DNA from: Edaphobacter modestus
Lineage (GTDB): Bacteria; Acidobacteriota; Terriglobia; Terriglobales; Acidobacteriaceae
Assembly: GCF_004217555.1 (NCBI RefSeq)
Contig: NZ_SHKW01000001.1
Coordinates: 4,278,001 to 4,342,000 of the forward strand
DNA: 64,000 nt
Direction: 5' to 3'
Shown here one piece after another: positions 52,325 through 62,460 of the stretch. How positions within the stretch are numbered: the first letter of the stretch is position 1; the number at the start of each line of letters is the position of its first letter. The notes under the pieces are model-generated. The model saw only the letters and a list, made by a program, of their open reading frames with translations, searched no databases and was not told where the DNA came from. The position numbers and the translations under genes are program-made.

Positions 52325-55060
52325 GTGCACAGTGGATTCGGAGGGACGCATTTTGGTGATGCTTATGAACTGGACGACCAGGAGAAGCTCACTTTCCGGT
52401 TAAGGAAGAGAGTGCGTACGAAGTTGGGGCACGATGGAGTTGAATTCCAGAAACGCCGCTTCGGGCTTCTAGACCTGCTTCTACCGGCTGCAATCCTTCT
52501 ACTGTTCTCATGTGTTTGCTTCGGTCAGTCAACCTTCGGGACCATTCGAGGCACGGTACAGGATGGCAGCGGATCTGTCCTTCCCGATACGACCGTCGTA
52601 GTTCACTCGACAGCTGAGAATACAGATTGCAATAGCTCGACCGATGCAGTTGGAGAATTCAACTTCGAAAATGTGAAACCTGGAGCCTACCGTGACGGTT
52701 CACCGTCACGGCTTCAATGATACTGTCGTCACGTCGACCTCGCTCGCAGCCCGTCAAGAGCTTCGGATACCTTTCACACTCAGTGTAGCTTCAGAGAACA
52801 CAGTGGTAGATGTTCAAGCGGATGCCGCCGGCGTCAATACCGAGAATGCCATCATCTCGGACGAGAAGAGTAATATTCAGATTACTCAACTTCCTCTCAA
52901 CAATTGCGCCACGACAACAAGTCTTTAGGGGCTCTCACGCTCTCCTCGAATGTTCAACAGGATAATCAGGGGAATATGACAGTTAGAGGAGCCAGTTCCT
53001 CCATGGTGAACTTCTCTGTCGATGGCATTTCCACGGCCAATGTTCGACAGAACGGGCCGCATCCAAGATGCTTACCCATCCCAAGAAGGCATCTCATCTG
53101 TCAAAGTAACGGCTTTCAACAACAGTGCAGAGTTTTCGCAGGTCGGCGACGTAACCTTTGTTACGAAGAGCGGTTCCAACCAGATGCATGGCAGTCTTTT
53201 CGAATATCTTCAGAATGATGCGTTGGATGCTTCCCTTATGGATTCAGCGGGAAGGCTCCGAAACGTTTCAATACGTTCGGCGATCGCTTGGAGGTCCGGT
53301 TATTATCCCGCATTTCTACAATGGGCATAATCGGACATTCTTCTTCTTTACCTATGAGGGCAATTGCCGTAGAACCTCGGTCAACCAACAATTTCTTGTT
53401 CCAACTGTTGCGGAGCGCAATGGTGATCTCTCTGGTATACCAACATGCGATAGCAGCGGCCACTGCGTGCCCGGACCGGTAATTGCACCAGCTTCGATAT
53501 CATCGACGGCAAAAGCGCTTTTGCAATATTATCCCCTGCTCAATGTCGACGGACAGTCACACTACAACTACGAGCACTTCCAAAGTACTCCTGCTTCCAC
53601 CGACGGCGCGGATGTACGTCTCGACCAGACGATCAATTCCAAGCAATCCATGTATGCACGCTTCAGCAGAAAGAACATTACTTCGAACTTTGCGCATCCA
53701 TTGCTTCCGAATGACATCGATAGCATTCACAATCGCAGCTTGCTCATCTCTCACACGTACACGATCACCCCGCGCTTACTGAATGAATTTCGTTTTGGGT
53801 TCACGAATGTGATCACGAATGTAAACTTTGGCATCCGCGGGGCGGATGCATTGCAGTAACTCGATCTTCAGGGTGTCGACATCAGCCAGCATCCGAATAC
53901 TAATGCCTTCCCGACTTTCAATTTCAGCAACGGAACAGGGTTTACACCTATTGGCCGTGATAAGACTGGCGTGACTCAGTCCAAGACACTCCAGCTGACC
54001 GACAACGTCACGTATACATACGGCAAACACACCTTCAAAGGCGGAGTCGATACGCGCCGTGTTCGTTACTACGACATTGAGACGTTCCTTGCATCCGATG
54101 ACTTCGGTCAATTCACCTTCCAGCCGACGTTCACTGGCAATTCCTTTGGCGATCTTCTCATCGGCGCTCCAGCAACGCTGTTTTTCGCGGTATCCAGTCC
54201 CGACGTCGCAGGAACAGCTTGGCAATATAGTCTCTTTGCTCAAGATGAGTTTCAAGTGAACTCGAGGTTCACCCTCAGCTATGGTCTGCGTTGGACAGTT
54301 CTACCTGCATTCAAAGCGACGGTGGAAACTTTGCGAATTTTCACCAGAACACCAACTCAATTGTGGTTCCGGATCAACTCTCTTCCTACCTGAGTCAGAA
54401 CAACCTCCAGAGTTCCAATTTGGCCTTTCAGCAGTCGTTTAACGCCTGCAATTTGAACCAGTTGCCCTCTGGACCTGGTCGTGGGCGTCTGACAAGTGGC
54501 TGGATCAGCCATGTTGTGGGTGGATGGGAATTGAATACAGTGACGTTGCTCGAATCTGGACCGTGGCTCACTCCGAGCGTCAGCCCGGGAGGCTGCCAGC
54601 TCCAACCTAACCCGGATGGCTCGTGCCCAAGCACACCTTCAGGAGTTCCTGGTATCAACGATCAATCGAATACCAATGTGACAAATCGCGGCGCTACATT
54701 ACGACCTGATATGATCTCCAAAAACTTGTACCAGGGACAGTCTCGGTCGCACTACTTCAACGCTCAGCCTTCGCTCCGACTCCTGTAGGGGCTGGACGAT
54801 TCGGCAATGCTGGAGCTGGAATTCTCCAGGGCCCAGCAACATCTGCAGTAAGTCTGGGCATGGCGAAGACTTTCGATCTGCACGAGCGCGCCAAATTGCG
54901 GTTCGAGTCCACCTTCACCAACGTACTTAACCATACAAACTTTGCGCCACCGGCAACACAGATCGATAACGTTTCCACTTTCGGCGTTCTAAGCGCGCCA
55001 CAGACTGCCGAGAATGCAGGAAATCGTACTGGACAGGTGGCGTTGCGCCTGGACTTCTAG
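52325..55060 (+). pseudogene. Ruined Oar-like TonB-dependent receptor
   Basis: Carboxypeptidase-regulatory-like N-terminal domain (STFGTIRGTVQDGSGSVLPD, then GEFNFENVKPGAY), plug (NMTVRGASSSMVNFSVDG, VKVTAFNNSAEFSQVGDVTF) and barrel are all recognisable but spread over several frames. Shifts occur near 52700, 52915, 53050-53060, about 53200-53270, 54325 and 54785. An in-frame TAA at 53857-53859 breaks LQ*LDLQGVDI (CAA to TAA would explain it), with the same frame continuing after. A large internal deletion of barrel sequence lies near 54480 (GPGRG joined to RLTSGWISHVVGGWE). The C-terminus ends in VALRLDF as in intact receptors. About 2.7 kb instead of about 3.3 kb. Confidence 0.9.
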
Positions 55061-55230
55061 CGAATATCTCTTTCCCTGGCGAGCCATCGTGTTCGCCAGG
55101 GTAATTGCTTTTGCAGTCTGCGACGTGTGCGCCAGCCACTTACAGACTTTCATCGATTTCCTTATGAAACCCTTATGGGGCAGACCGTAGTATCTCTAAT
55201 GGCGCGCCTGTGTAACATAGTGTGCGCAGG

Positions 55231-55442
55231 ATGGATACTATGAGAACCACAGGCACCACTAAAGCTGTAGTTCGGGTGGGTCATGCAGCACTTCTTCTTC
55301 TCGGCTGCAGTTTGACACTCAGTGCACAGGGCCCCGCATCAACGCAGATTCGATTCGATCATTCGTGGGATCGTCCGGGCTACGACAATGGAACGGCGAG
55401 AAACAGTTCTTCGTCGGTGCAGATCTGATCTACAAGTTCTGA
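55231..55442 (+). pseudogene. Deleted remnant of a porin-2-like gene
   Basis: A signal peptide (MRTTGTTKAVVRVGHAALLL then LGCSLTLSAQ) is fused almost directly to a C-terminal stretch, TQIRFDHSWDRPGYDNGTA. A one-base shift is needed to read on as KQFFVGADLIYKF, ending in Phe. That C-terminus parallels the intact porin at 48243-49700 (ELRFDHAWDRKAYDKGT, then a barrel strand ending IIFHF). So this is a porin gene that lost nearly all of its middle, plus a frameshift. Confidence 0.75.
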
Positions 55443-55540
55443 TCTCACAGAGCGGGTCTGCATAATGCAATGCTTTCGGCAGTTCCGATTGTCTTCCTGC
55501 TCCCTCAAATAGCAACGCATTTTTGTCATTGAGATTATCC

Positions 55541-56200
55541 GTGTTCAACAGGCTCCAACTCCGTGCATCGACTGAAGAACTCGCAGATTGGGCGGGCGTT
55601 GATATTTGCGTTCTGTGCCAGGAGAACGAAGAACGACCACCAATAGAAAGACCACGTTATCCGGTGCTTCGCCTCCGCCCACAGACTGGCGAAAGGGAAC
55701 TCGTATGGATGCAGGTTGGTCTTGTTCCTTCTTATGCACATGACGAACGGGGCGCTGAGCTACGCACAGAGGCTTCCGCGGAAGCTATCACTTGCTCGTC
55801 CGGGTTCCGTACGACATTTCGACGGCGGAGGTGCCTTGTTCCTGCCACTCAACTAAGCGAGCATGGTCATTCCGCAAAGGGCACAATCCAGGACTGTTCT
55901 TTCGCGCCGACTTCAGGTCAAATTCTTTCGGTTGCAGCGGTATGGGAGACGTGGATCAACGATGCCGGTTGCGAGGTAGAAACTTTTGCGGTCATCACGT
56001 CCCTCGTTGCTCCCGTTTTGCGTTCTCTCTTTGACCGCTTACCAATCGTCATTTCGCTTCAGGAACGGGATAGATGGTTACATTCATCAACACATGACCC
56101 GGAGCCTCTGGACCTGCTTAGGCCTCTCTCGGCTCCTGAGCTGAAGACGTGGAAGATGATGCCATACGATCAAAGCGCGCCAGCTCTGGATTTGCGGTAG
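55541..56200 (+). CDS. Degenerate HMCES/YedK (SRAP)-like protein
   Basis: SRAP proteins cross-link to abasic sites in single-stranded DNA through Cys2. Fold landmarks remain: RRRRCLVPATQLSEHG (Glu107 retained), VAAVWETWIN, ETFAVITSLVAPVLRSLFD RLP. But residue 2 is Phe instead of the catalytic Cys (VFNRLQLRAS against the usual MCNR/MCGR), the His of the usual HDRMP is Phe (LFDRLPIVI), and the NARAET segment reads LRTEASAEA. GTG at 55541 aligns with the usual start; an upstream in-frame codon would add six residues. Possibly a non-catalytic paralogue or a decaying gene. 219 residues. Confidence 0.7.
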   Translation: MFNRLQLRASTEELADWAGVDICVLCQENEERPPIERPRYPVLRLRPQTGERELVWMQVGLVPSYAHDERGAELRTEASAEAITCSSGFRTTFRRRRCLVPATQLSEHGHSAKGTIQDCSFAPTSGQILSVAAVWETWINDAGCEVETFAVITSLVAPVLRSLFDRLPIVISLQERDRWLHSSTHDPEPLDLLRPLSAPELKTWKMMPYDQSAPALDLR

Positions 56201-56210
56201 ACGCTGGATT

Positions 56211-58400
56211 TCAGTAACGAAGGATCGAGCACCCTTTGAGGTCGGCTGTCGGACGGACGTGGACGTCGCTCCCGTGTCCCCGAATTTCGAAACTGACTGA
56301 AGTTGTCCCAAGAATCAGGTTTTCAATCTGGAGATCGACGAGCGAGGCTGGCAGCATTGGATGGGTCAGGGTGATCTGCTTTGAAATGCCATCGACCTTG
56401 AGCCCGAGACACGCTTGAATCAGCAGGAATATTGAAGCGGCAGACCAGGATTGTGGCGCGCATGCGACTGGATACAGTGCAGGCGCCACCCCGGCTTCTC
56501 TCTCAAATCCGCAAAACAGTTCGGGCAGACGATACCTGTCGAAATAGGTGACGGAGGCGAAGATATCCTCAAACAAACGGCTTACGTGCTGAGTTAGCCC
56601 ATATCGAGCCATTCCAAAGGCGATGAGTCCATTGTCATGGGGCCAGACACTTCCGTTGTGATACGACATTGGGTTGAAGCGAGCGGAGGTGGAAGCGATG
56701 GTTCGCACGCCCCAACCCGAGTAGCTGTCAGGAGCCAAGAGGGTATCAGCGACTCGGCGGGCCCTATCCGGAGTTGCAATTCCGCTAAATAGGCACTGCC
56801 CCGCGTTGGACGATTTTACGCGACAGACGCGCTTGTTCCCATCGAGCGCAAGCCCGTAAGTATTGAGTTCCTCACACCAAAAACTTTCGTTAAACTGTTG
56901 GTAGAGCGTCTCCGCTCGCCCCGTCAGAATCTCACAGTCTGAAAAGTGTCCCAGGTGCTCGGCAAGGATTGCGCCCGCCCGCAGAGCTCCGTAAGCGTAT
57001 CCTTGTACCTCGCACACCGCTAATGCACCCTGAGCTGGCGAGCCGTCGGCGTGAAAGATGGCGTCATCAGAATCTTTCCAGCCTTGATGAATCAGTCCGT
57101 TTGGCGACTGTCGCTTGTATTCGATAAATCCATCGCCATCGGAGTCGCCGTACTTCTCCATCCATGCGAGGGCCGCGTGAATGGAAGGCCAGAGGCTGCG
57201 CATGAAATTTATGTCTCCGGTTCGCTCATAGTAAGCGCCCGCGAGCAGAACGAAGAGTGGTGTTGCGTCGACACTTCCGTAATAGCGGCCAAATGGCATC
57301 TCCTTCAGCGTCGCCATCTCCCCGGGGCGTATCTCATGGAGAATCTTTCCAGGCTCGGCATCCTCCTCAGGAATGACTTCAGTCGCCTGGGTCTCAGCCA
57401 GATATGCGAGCACTCCCCGGGCCAACTCGGGTTTCATCCAGAGGCACTCGAGCGCGGTCACTATCCCGTCTCTACCAAAGGGCGTGTTGAACCATGGGAT
57501 ACCGGCGTACGGATAAGGCCCGGTCGGTAGATCGCTTGTCATCATATTCAAATCGGCGAACGAACGTTCGAACCATTCTGTAAATTGCCCATTTGAAGAA
57601 CGAACCAATGCCGAGGAACAACGATGTCGCTCCTGTTGTGCAGAGATGCGCTCCTTTGCAACTTCGAACGCAATCTTCTCCGTATCTGGACGTCGGGTCC
57701 GTTCGCATCTGACCGTAAGGACGAGCTGTTGCTTCTCGCCTCTGTTGAGAGATACTGGATATGTCGCATACGACGCAGTTAGCACCTTCGGTGTAGGTGA
57801 GAACTCCATGCGCGTGGTCCGCTGCTCTTTGTCTAATCCCTGATACCCAAGCTCTACCGAATCGACTGCGACCCTTGGAATTTCCAGCACACCGCGGCGT
57901 GCTCTCGACATGCCACGAATCTCGTAGATATCAGCATAGTCAGCTGAAAAATCGATGGAAATCGAGAAGTCCGCTTGTGATATCCCGTAGTTCTCAAGAT
58001 TGACTGTAATGTAGCAGTGGCTCTCAAGCAGAAAGACATGGCGGTCAATCCGTATGACGTTTGCGTGAAAACCGGGGCCATCGTGCGGATTTGTCAGAGT
58101 CACGATCAGAGCATCGTTTTTATCTCTCACGTGTGATCCCAAGCGTGTAGGAAGAGCACCATCGATTCGCAGGCAGAGTTTGGAAAGGAACCGAGTGCCG
58201 TCGAAATAATACCCTTCCTCGTTCGTTTCGTTCGGGAACACATCACCACGGGCGTTGCAGAGGAAAAAAGCATCTTTATGCTTCAGCAGGTGCCTTGATG
58301 TATTAGCAACCTCCAAAGAAAGTTCTGAAGATGAATCGGGTGCGGGACAACAACCTTCGGGAGATGCCGGCTGTTTTCTCTCATCAATTTCAGCTCTCAT
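56211..58400 (-). CDS. Debranching-type glycoside hydrolase (amylo-alpha-1,6-glucosidase/MGH1-like)
   Basis: The N-terminal beta domain (GDE_N_bis type) is recognisable by DAFFLCNARGDVFPNETNEEG and YYFDGTRFLSKL. An (alpha/alpha)6 barrel follows, with WFNTPFGRDGIVTALECLWM, EMPFGRYYGSVDATPLFV LLAG, and WMEKYGDSDGDGFIEYKRQ; MSYHNGSVWPHDNGLIAFGM is near the C-terminal end. About 729 residues. The start at 58400 follows TCGAGGAGATGAT, giving a better ribosome binding site than the ATG at 58436. It sits 1 bp after the glycosyltransferase stop, so the two are translationally coupled. Probably trims or cleaves an alpha-glucan or glycosyl-glycerate product of the operon. Confidence 0.85.
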   Translation of the reverse strand: MRAEIDERKQPASPEGCCPAPDSSSELSLEVANTSRHLLKHKDAFFLCNARGDVFPNETNEEGYYFDGTRFLSKLCLRIDGALPTRLGSHVRDKNDALIVTLTNPHDGPGFHANVIRIDRHVFLLESHCYITVNLENYGISQADFSISIDFSADYADIYEIRGMSRARRGVLEIPRVAVDSVELGYQGLDKEQRTTRMEFSPTPKVLTASYATYPVSLNRGEKQQLVLTVRCERTRRPDTEKIAFEVAKERISAQQERHRCSSALVRSSNGQFTEWFERSFADLNMMTSDLPTGPYPYAGIPWFNTPFGRDGIVTALECLWMKPELARGVLAYLAETQATEVIPEEDAEPGKILHEIRPGEMATLKEMPFGRYYGSVDATPLFVLLAGAYYERTGDINFMRSLWPSIHAALAWMEKYGDSDGDGFIEYKRQSPNGLIHQGWKDSDDAIFHADGSPAQGALAVCEVQGYAYGALRAGAILAEHLGHFSDCEILTGRAETLYQQFNESFWCEELNTYGLALDGNKRVCRVKSSNAGQCLFSGIATPDRARRVADTLLAPDSYSGWGVRTIASTSARFNPMSYHNGSVWPHDNGLIAFGMARYGLTQHVSRLFEDIFASVTYFDRYRLPELFCGFEREAGVAPALYPVACAPQSWSAASIFLLIQACLGLKVDGISKQITLTHPMLPASLVDLQIENLILGTTSVSFEIRGHGSDVHVRPTADLKGCSILRY

Positions 58401-58401
58401 A

Positions 58402-59442
58402 TCATCTCCTCGCATTTCTAGTGATCTGTTCTTCATACAGCGTTACGTATGAAGAGGCCATCTGGTCCACGCGAAAACGCCTTTCGTAGCTGTTTCGGCA
58501 GGTACTGCGGTCAATTGATGCGATATGAGAGAGTCTCTCGACCGCTTGAGAAATATCTTTGACTGTATAGCCGTTGACACCATCCTCGATAACTTCGGGG
58601 ACGGCACCACGTTGCCAGCCAATGACAGGTGTGCCGCAGGCAAGGGCTTCAATCATCACGAGGCCAAAGGGTTCCGCCCACTCGACCGGAAACAGAAGAG
58701 CTTTCGCCTTGCCAAGGAACTCGTCCTTCTGCCGGCCACCCACCTCGCCCACGAATTCTATGAATCTATTGTTTGCCAGAATTGGCTCAATCTGACGTTC
58801 AAAGTAGGCGCGGTCCTCTTCATAGATCTTCGCCGCAATCTTCAGTTTCATGCCCGCTTGCTTTGCAATCTCTATCGCACGTTCAATCCCCTTGTCTGGC
58901 GATATCCTACCCAAAAATGCCAGGTACTCTTCTGGCTGACTGCAGAAGGTGTGAAGTCCTTCCGGAAGGCCGTGATACACCGTGCCAGCCCACATTGCAT
59001 CCGGAATGGGAACTCGCTGATTGTGTGAGATCGAAACCAGAGGGATGTCTGAGTATGTCTTGAGAAAGTGCTGGAGATCAGGTGGATGGAGAAGTCCATG
59101 CATTGTCGTCAAAGTGGGTGTCCGATAGCGTCGCACCAGTGGAAAGTGAACGTAGTCACAGTGAAAATGCAGTACATCGAATTCAGAAGCACGCCGAAAC
59201 ACTTCTTCGACGAGAGCGACGTGATGTGGAAGCGTTTCTCTGCACGAAAGGTCTCTCCACAGCGCCTTCGGGCAGCCGGGAACGAGTGTAGCGCTCGTTC
59301 GCGAATCTCCGCTTGCAAATAAGGTCACGTCGTGACCCATCCGCACAAGTTCTTCGGTCAGCCAGGACACAACACGCTCAGAGCCACCGTAAAGAGTGGG
59401 CGGAACGCTCTCAAATAAAGGAGCAATCTGTGCAATTCGCAT
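58402..59442 (-). CDS. GT4-family glycosyltransferase
   Basis: A GT-B fold transferase of 346 residues. The N-terminal domain starts MRIAQIAPLFESVPPTLYGG and contains SERVVSWLTEELVRMGHDV and DVLHFHCDYVHFP. The donor-binding C-terminal domain has YLAFLGRISPDKGIERAIEIA and the EX7E-type motif EPFGLVMIEALACGTPVIG. The ATG at 59442, directly after GGGGTAAGG, is preferred to a longer frame. Preceded 8 bp upstream by the GT-A-like gene and followed immediately by the debranching-type hydrolase gene. Donor and acceptor unknown; an alpha-glucosyl or mannosyl transferase is most likely given the partner hydrolase. Confidence 0.88.
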   Translation of the reverse strand: MRIAQIAPLFESVPPTLYGGSERVVSWLTEELVRMGHDVTLFASGDSRTSATLVPGCPKALWRDLSCRETLPHHVALVEEVFRRASEFDVLHFHCDYVHFPLVRRYRTPTLTTMHGLLHPPDLQHFLKTYSDIPLVSISHNQRVPIPDAMWAGTVYHGLPEGLHTFCSQPEEYLAFLGRISPDKGIERAIEIAKQAGMKLKIAAKIYEEDRAYFERQIEPILANNRFIEFVGEVGGRQKDEFLGKAKALLFPVEWAEPFGLVMIEALACGTPVIGWQRGAVPEVIEDGVNGYTVKDISQAVERLSHIASIDRSTCRNSYERRFRVDQMASSYVTLYEEQITRNARR

Positions 59443-59450
59443 CCTTACCC

Positions 59451-60857
59451 CTAGCTGAGTTGGAGCATCGGTAATCCCTGTCGGATCTTCTGGAAGTAGC
59501 AGATTTCGACTAAGGTTGGCCATAATTCAAGCGAAGATCGAATTGACGCAACAGCGTCATCCACAATTCTCACGAGATTGTGCTGGAAAAAATCGGGCTC
59601 GAACCCATAAAAGGCCTTCCGGAGATTCGCTGCAAACAGCCGAAGAGACTCGGCGCGCTCTGCAGTGGGTGCCGTTTCCGTAGCAGCAAGAGCTCGGCTA
59701 TGGAGCGCTGTGATCTTGGCCAAAATCTCCTCGGCATCCTGTGCTGTAAGGTCTCCCTTGTAATCGAAGCTCACACTAAGCTCATCGATACACGTGACAG
59801 ACTCCCGTATCTTCCGTTTCAGGAGGTTGGCGATCTCCTCATTCAAGACCTCAGAAGCGGGCGGGTTCCTCATGTAATTGCTTTTTGTATGATGTTGCGC
59901 TGCATCTACATGCGCTGCAACGATTCCTTCCTGCTGAATCCATATGCGATAGATGTAGTCTTCGAATCGGAGGCGTGTCGGAAAGAACGGCGGAAGCCCA
60001 AATGTATTGTCATAACCCGCGACGCCACAATCCATCCGCCAGTTTTTATTGGTCAGAACCGGCCTGAAATTCTCTAGGACATAGAGATCGTTTAGATCAT
60101 CGGGGCTCAATTGCTGATCATTTCCAAGAAACATGTCTACAAAATCAATCGCGTCAATATCGTTCGTGCCAGAACGAAAGGTCTGGGCCATTTTTACAAT
60201 AGCGTCGTCGCGCATGGCGCCACGCTGTAGCCTCATCGTGTTTTCTTCCGCAAAGCCTTTGGTCGCGTTTGTCTCAAGTTCCATCGCTGTATCGATGAGC
60301 AGTTCACCGCGTTCGTAGTTCTCCGGAACCTCGCTGCTCTTCTTGCCTAGAACATCGAGAAATGCGGACATGATGTCAAAGGATTTTCTTGCATAGCCGT
60401 TCTGCCCGACGCGGTGAAGTCTTCCTCTACTGATTTCGTCGCTCTCCAGTGATTCGGGGCTATCCTCCATCAACGAGTAAGGCCGCATGTCATCGTCGGA
60501 ACTCACCATGAGTCCTCCGAGTGTGTACATGAGCGTGTAATTTCGATTGCCGCCGTAGCTAGGCCGGAAAAGATTCTTTACCAGTGGTTCGAGCTGTTTG
60601 TTGCGCAGGCGAGAGTTCACATAGGAAAGAAATTCCTGCTTCTGTTGGGGACCAACATAAAAGAGATCCGACTTTGTCTTGATGTCTTTCAGCTGGGGGA
60701 AATACTTATCGACATTCGACGGCGTCGAATCGTCGAACACGATGATCTGGGGAGAGTGTCCGTTGCGCCAAAAGTGCTCATCGTATTCACGAATGGTTTG
60801 ACCAACATCTCGCAAGCGGTGAGTGGGAATTACAAAGTAACTGTCGGGCTCCTGCAT
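59451..60857 (-). CDS. Putative GT-A-fold glycosyltransferase-like protein
   Basis: About 468 residues. The opening SYFVIPTHRLRDVGQTIREY followed by PQIIVFDDSTPSNVDKYF looks like the nucleotide-sugar-binding beta-alpha-beta unit of a GT-A enzyme. The motif GGLMVSSDDDMRPYSLM (about residues 124-140) has the DxD-type metal-binding aspartates. The remainder includes a helical region (DAEEILAKITALHSRALAAT) and an N-rich patch; its family is unknown to me. Start at 60857 (ATG, AAAGGTCGTC upstream) is favoured over 60887. First gene of the three-gene operon with the GT4 and the debranching-type enzyme. Confidence 0.6.
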   Translation of the reverse strand: MQEPDSYFVIPTHRLRDVGQTIREYDEHFWRNGHSPQIIVFDDSTPSNVDKYFPQLKDIKTKSDLFYVGPQQKQEFLSYVNSRLRNKQLEPLVKNLFRPSYGGNRNYTLMYTLGGLMVSSDDDMRPYSLMEDSPESLESDEISRGRLHRVGQNGYARKSFDIMSAFLDVLGKKSSEVPENYERGELLIDTAMELETNATKGFAEENTMRLQRGAMRDDAIVKMAQTFRSGTNDIDAIDFVDMFLGNDQQLSPDDLNDLYVLENFRPVLTNKNWRMDCGVAGYDNTFGLPPFFPTRLRFEDYIYRIWIQQEGIVAAHVDAAQHHTKSNYMRNPPASEVLNEEIANLLKRKIRESVTCIDELSVSFDYKGDLTAQDAEEILAKITALHSRALAATETAPTAERAESLRLFAANLRKAFYGFEPDFFQHNLVRIVDDAVASIRSSLELWPTLVEICYFQKIRQGLPMLQLS

Positions 60858-60997
60858 GACGACCTTTCGCCTCCAAGCCATAAACATTCATTCCATCGAA
60901 AGGAATGTGCTGGCTTCTCTATTCCATCGCCTGAGGCATCAGGAAGGCATAAAGGTTTCGACAATCTTGAACACGATCTTGGCGACCAACTTCAGCG

Positions 60998-62452
60998 TCA
61001 GGAATTCGGCTTAAGGGGGATCGAGAAACTAAAGACCGATCCCTCTCCGAGGCGGCTGATTACCTGCATGGTTCCTCCGTGCGCTTCGACGATCGCTTTG
61101 CTGATGGACAGTCCCATTCCCGTGCCCGATATGCGTTGATTGTGCATGGGAGCGCGATAAAAGCGATCAAAGATAAGCCCTTGCTCGTGGGAATCGATGC
61201 CGATCCCTTTGTCTGCAACGCTTGTTACAAGAAAACCAGATTCGACCGTTGTGGTGACCACAATAGGGCTTTGATCTTCAGAATACTTCGCGGCATTCTC
61301 CAAAAGATTGGAGACGACTTTTTTCAAAAACTCCTGATCAGCCACGATATCTCTTTTCTGCTGCAGCCGCACCTCCACCGGATGATGTTCCCCGACCCAT
61401 GTGCAATCCTCTTGCGCGCTTTTAATTACTTCCTCGATATCGACCCGCTCGAAATTCATATGGACCTGCATTGCGTCGAGTTGCGACATCTCTACCGCCT
61501 GCGAAACAAGCTTGTTGATTCGATCACTCTCTTCATCGATGATGGTAAGGAGTTCTCTTCGATCTTCCTCTTTCTCTATCTGCGTCGAGAGCAAGATGCT
61601 TGCTGCACCCTTGATTGAGGTCAAGGGGGTTCGCAGTTCGTGCGTAATCGAGTCGATCATCAAGCTGCGTAGCCGTTCACTCTCTTTTGTAGCCTCAGCA
61701 TGTGCTACGTTTTCCAGTGCGCTCGCACGATCCAGGGAAACTGAGATCAATCCACCAATTGCCTCCATCGCGTCGCTCGATAAGGTCAACCCACGCACCA
61801 GGAGTAACCCGCGAGGCTTCACTCCTACTTTGAGAGGAACCCTGAACTCATCTCCGGTCTTCTCAACTGCATTGATCTGAGACGCCTGCTGCCGGAGGTG
61901 CGGTCGTTCCACATCAGCGACCTGTTCTGTACCTGCCTGATAGATCCTGTCATCTTCAATGAGATAAATAACAGCGGCTCGCGCATGCGTCGCACCGATA
62001 ATAGCTCGCGGAACCGCGGCAACCAGCTCGGCAACATTATCGGTCGCAAGCATTTCACGGCTTAAGGAGAAAAGGGTTTCCAACTCACGTTGGCGGGAGC
62101 GGGCCTCCTCGGCCTCATCGCGTGCGCGCTGGGAAAGCCTGCTCCCAATGACCGCTGTGGAGAGAAATGTAAGAAGTGCAAGCCAGTTTTGTGGGTCAGA
62201 GACAGTGAGCGTTCCTACAGGCGGAAGGAAATAATAGTTGTAGCAGAACGTGGCCAACAGAGATGTGACCACTGCATAGCGGAGGCTCCATTGCGCTGCG
62301 AGGATCAATATGAACAGTAATAGGGTTAGGGCGACAGTGGTTGGGTTGACATGTAGAAACCGACGATATATGAGTACAATTCCGGCCAGTGCGAGAATGG
62401 AAGCTGTCCAACGAATAAGCGTCAGGAGGCGTCGAGAGTTCATGAGGAGCAT
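60998..62452 (-). CDS. KdpD-like kinase half (DUF4118-GAF-HisKA-HATPase)
   Basis: The 484-residue protein carries four DUF4118 helices (residues 10-107, with NYYFLPPVGTLTVSDPQNW between helices 3 and 4), a coiled linker, a GAF domain (about 135-245), HisKA with H271 in MIDSITHELRTPLTSIKGA, and HATPase with N-box NLLENAAKYSEDQSPI and G-boxes ADKGIGID and GTGMGLSISKAIVEAHGG. It equals the C-terminal part of KdpD. The N-terminal sensor part is encoded by the divergent gene at 62461, 8 bp away. Start at 62452 (ATG), with another ATG at 62443 possible; no good ribosome binding site for either. Confidence 0.92.
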   Translation of the reverse strand: MLLMNSRRLLTLIRWTASILALAGIVLIYRRFLHVNPTTVALTLLLFILILAAQWSLRYAVVTSLLATFCYNYYFLPPVGTLTVSDPQNWLALLTFLSTAVIGSRLSQRARDEAEEARSRQRELETLFSLSREMLATDNVAELVAAVPRAIIGATHARAAVIYLIEDDRIYQAGTEQVADVERPHLRQQASQINAVEKTGDEFRVPLKVGVKPRGLLLVRGLTLSSDAMEAIGGLISVSLDRASALENVAHAEATKESERLRSLMIDSITHELRTPLTSIKGAASILLSTQIEKEEDRRELLTIIDEESDRINKLVSQAVEMSQLDAMQVHMNFERVDIEEVIKSAQEDCTWVGEHHPVEVRLQQKRDIVADQEFLKKVVSNLLENAAKYSEDQSPIVVTTTVESGFLVTSVADKGIGIDSHEQGLIFDRFYRAPMHNQRISGTGMGLSISKAIVEAHGGTMQVISRLGEGSVFSFSIPLKPNS

Positions 62453-62460
62453 TCTAAGCC

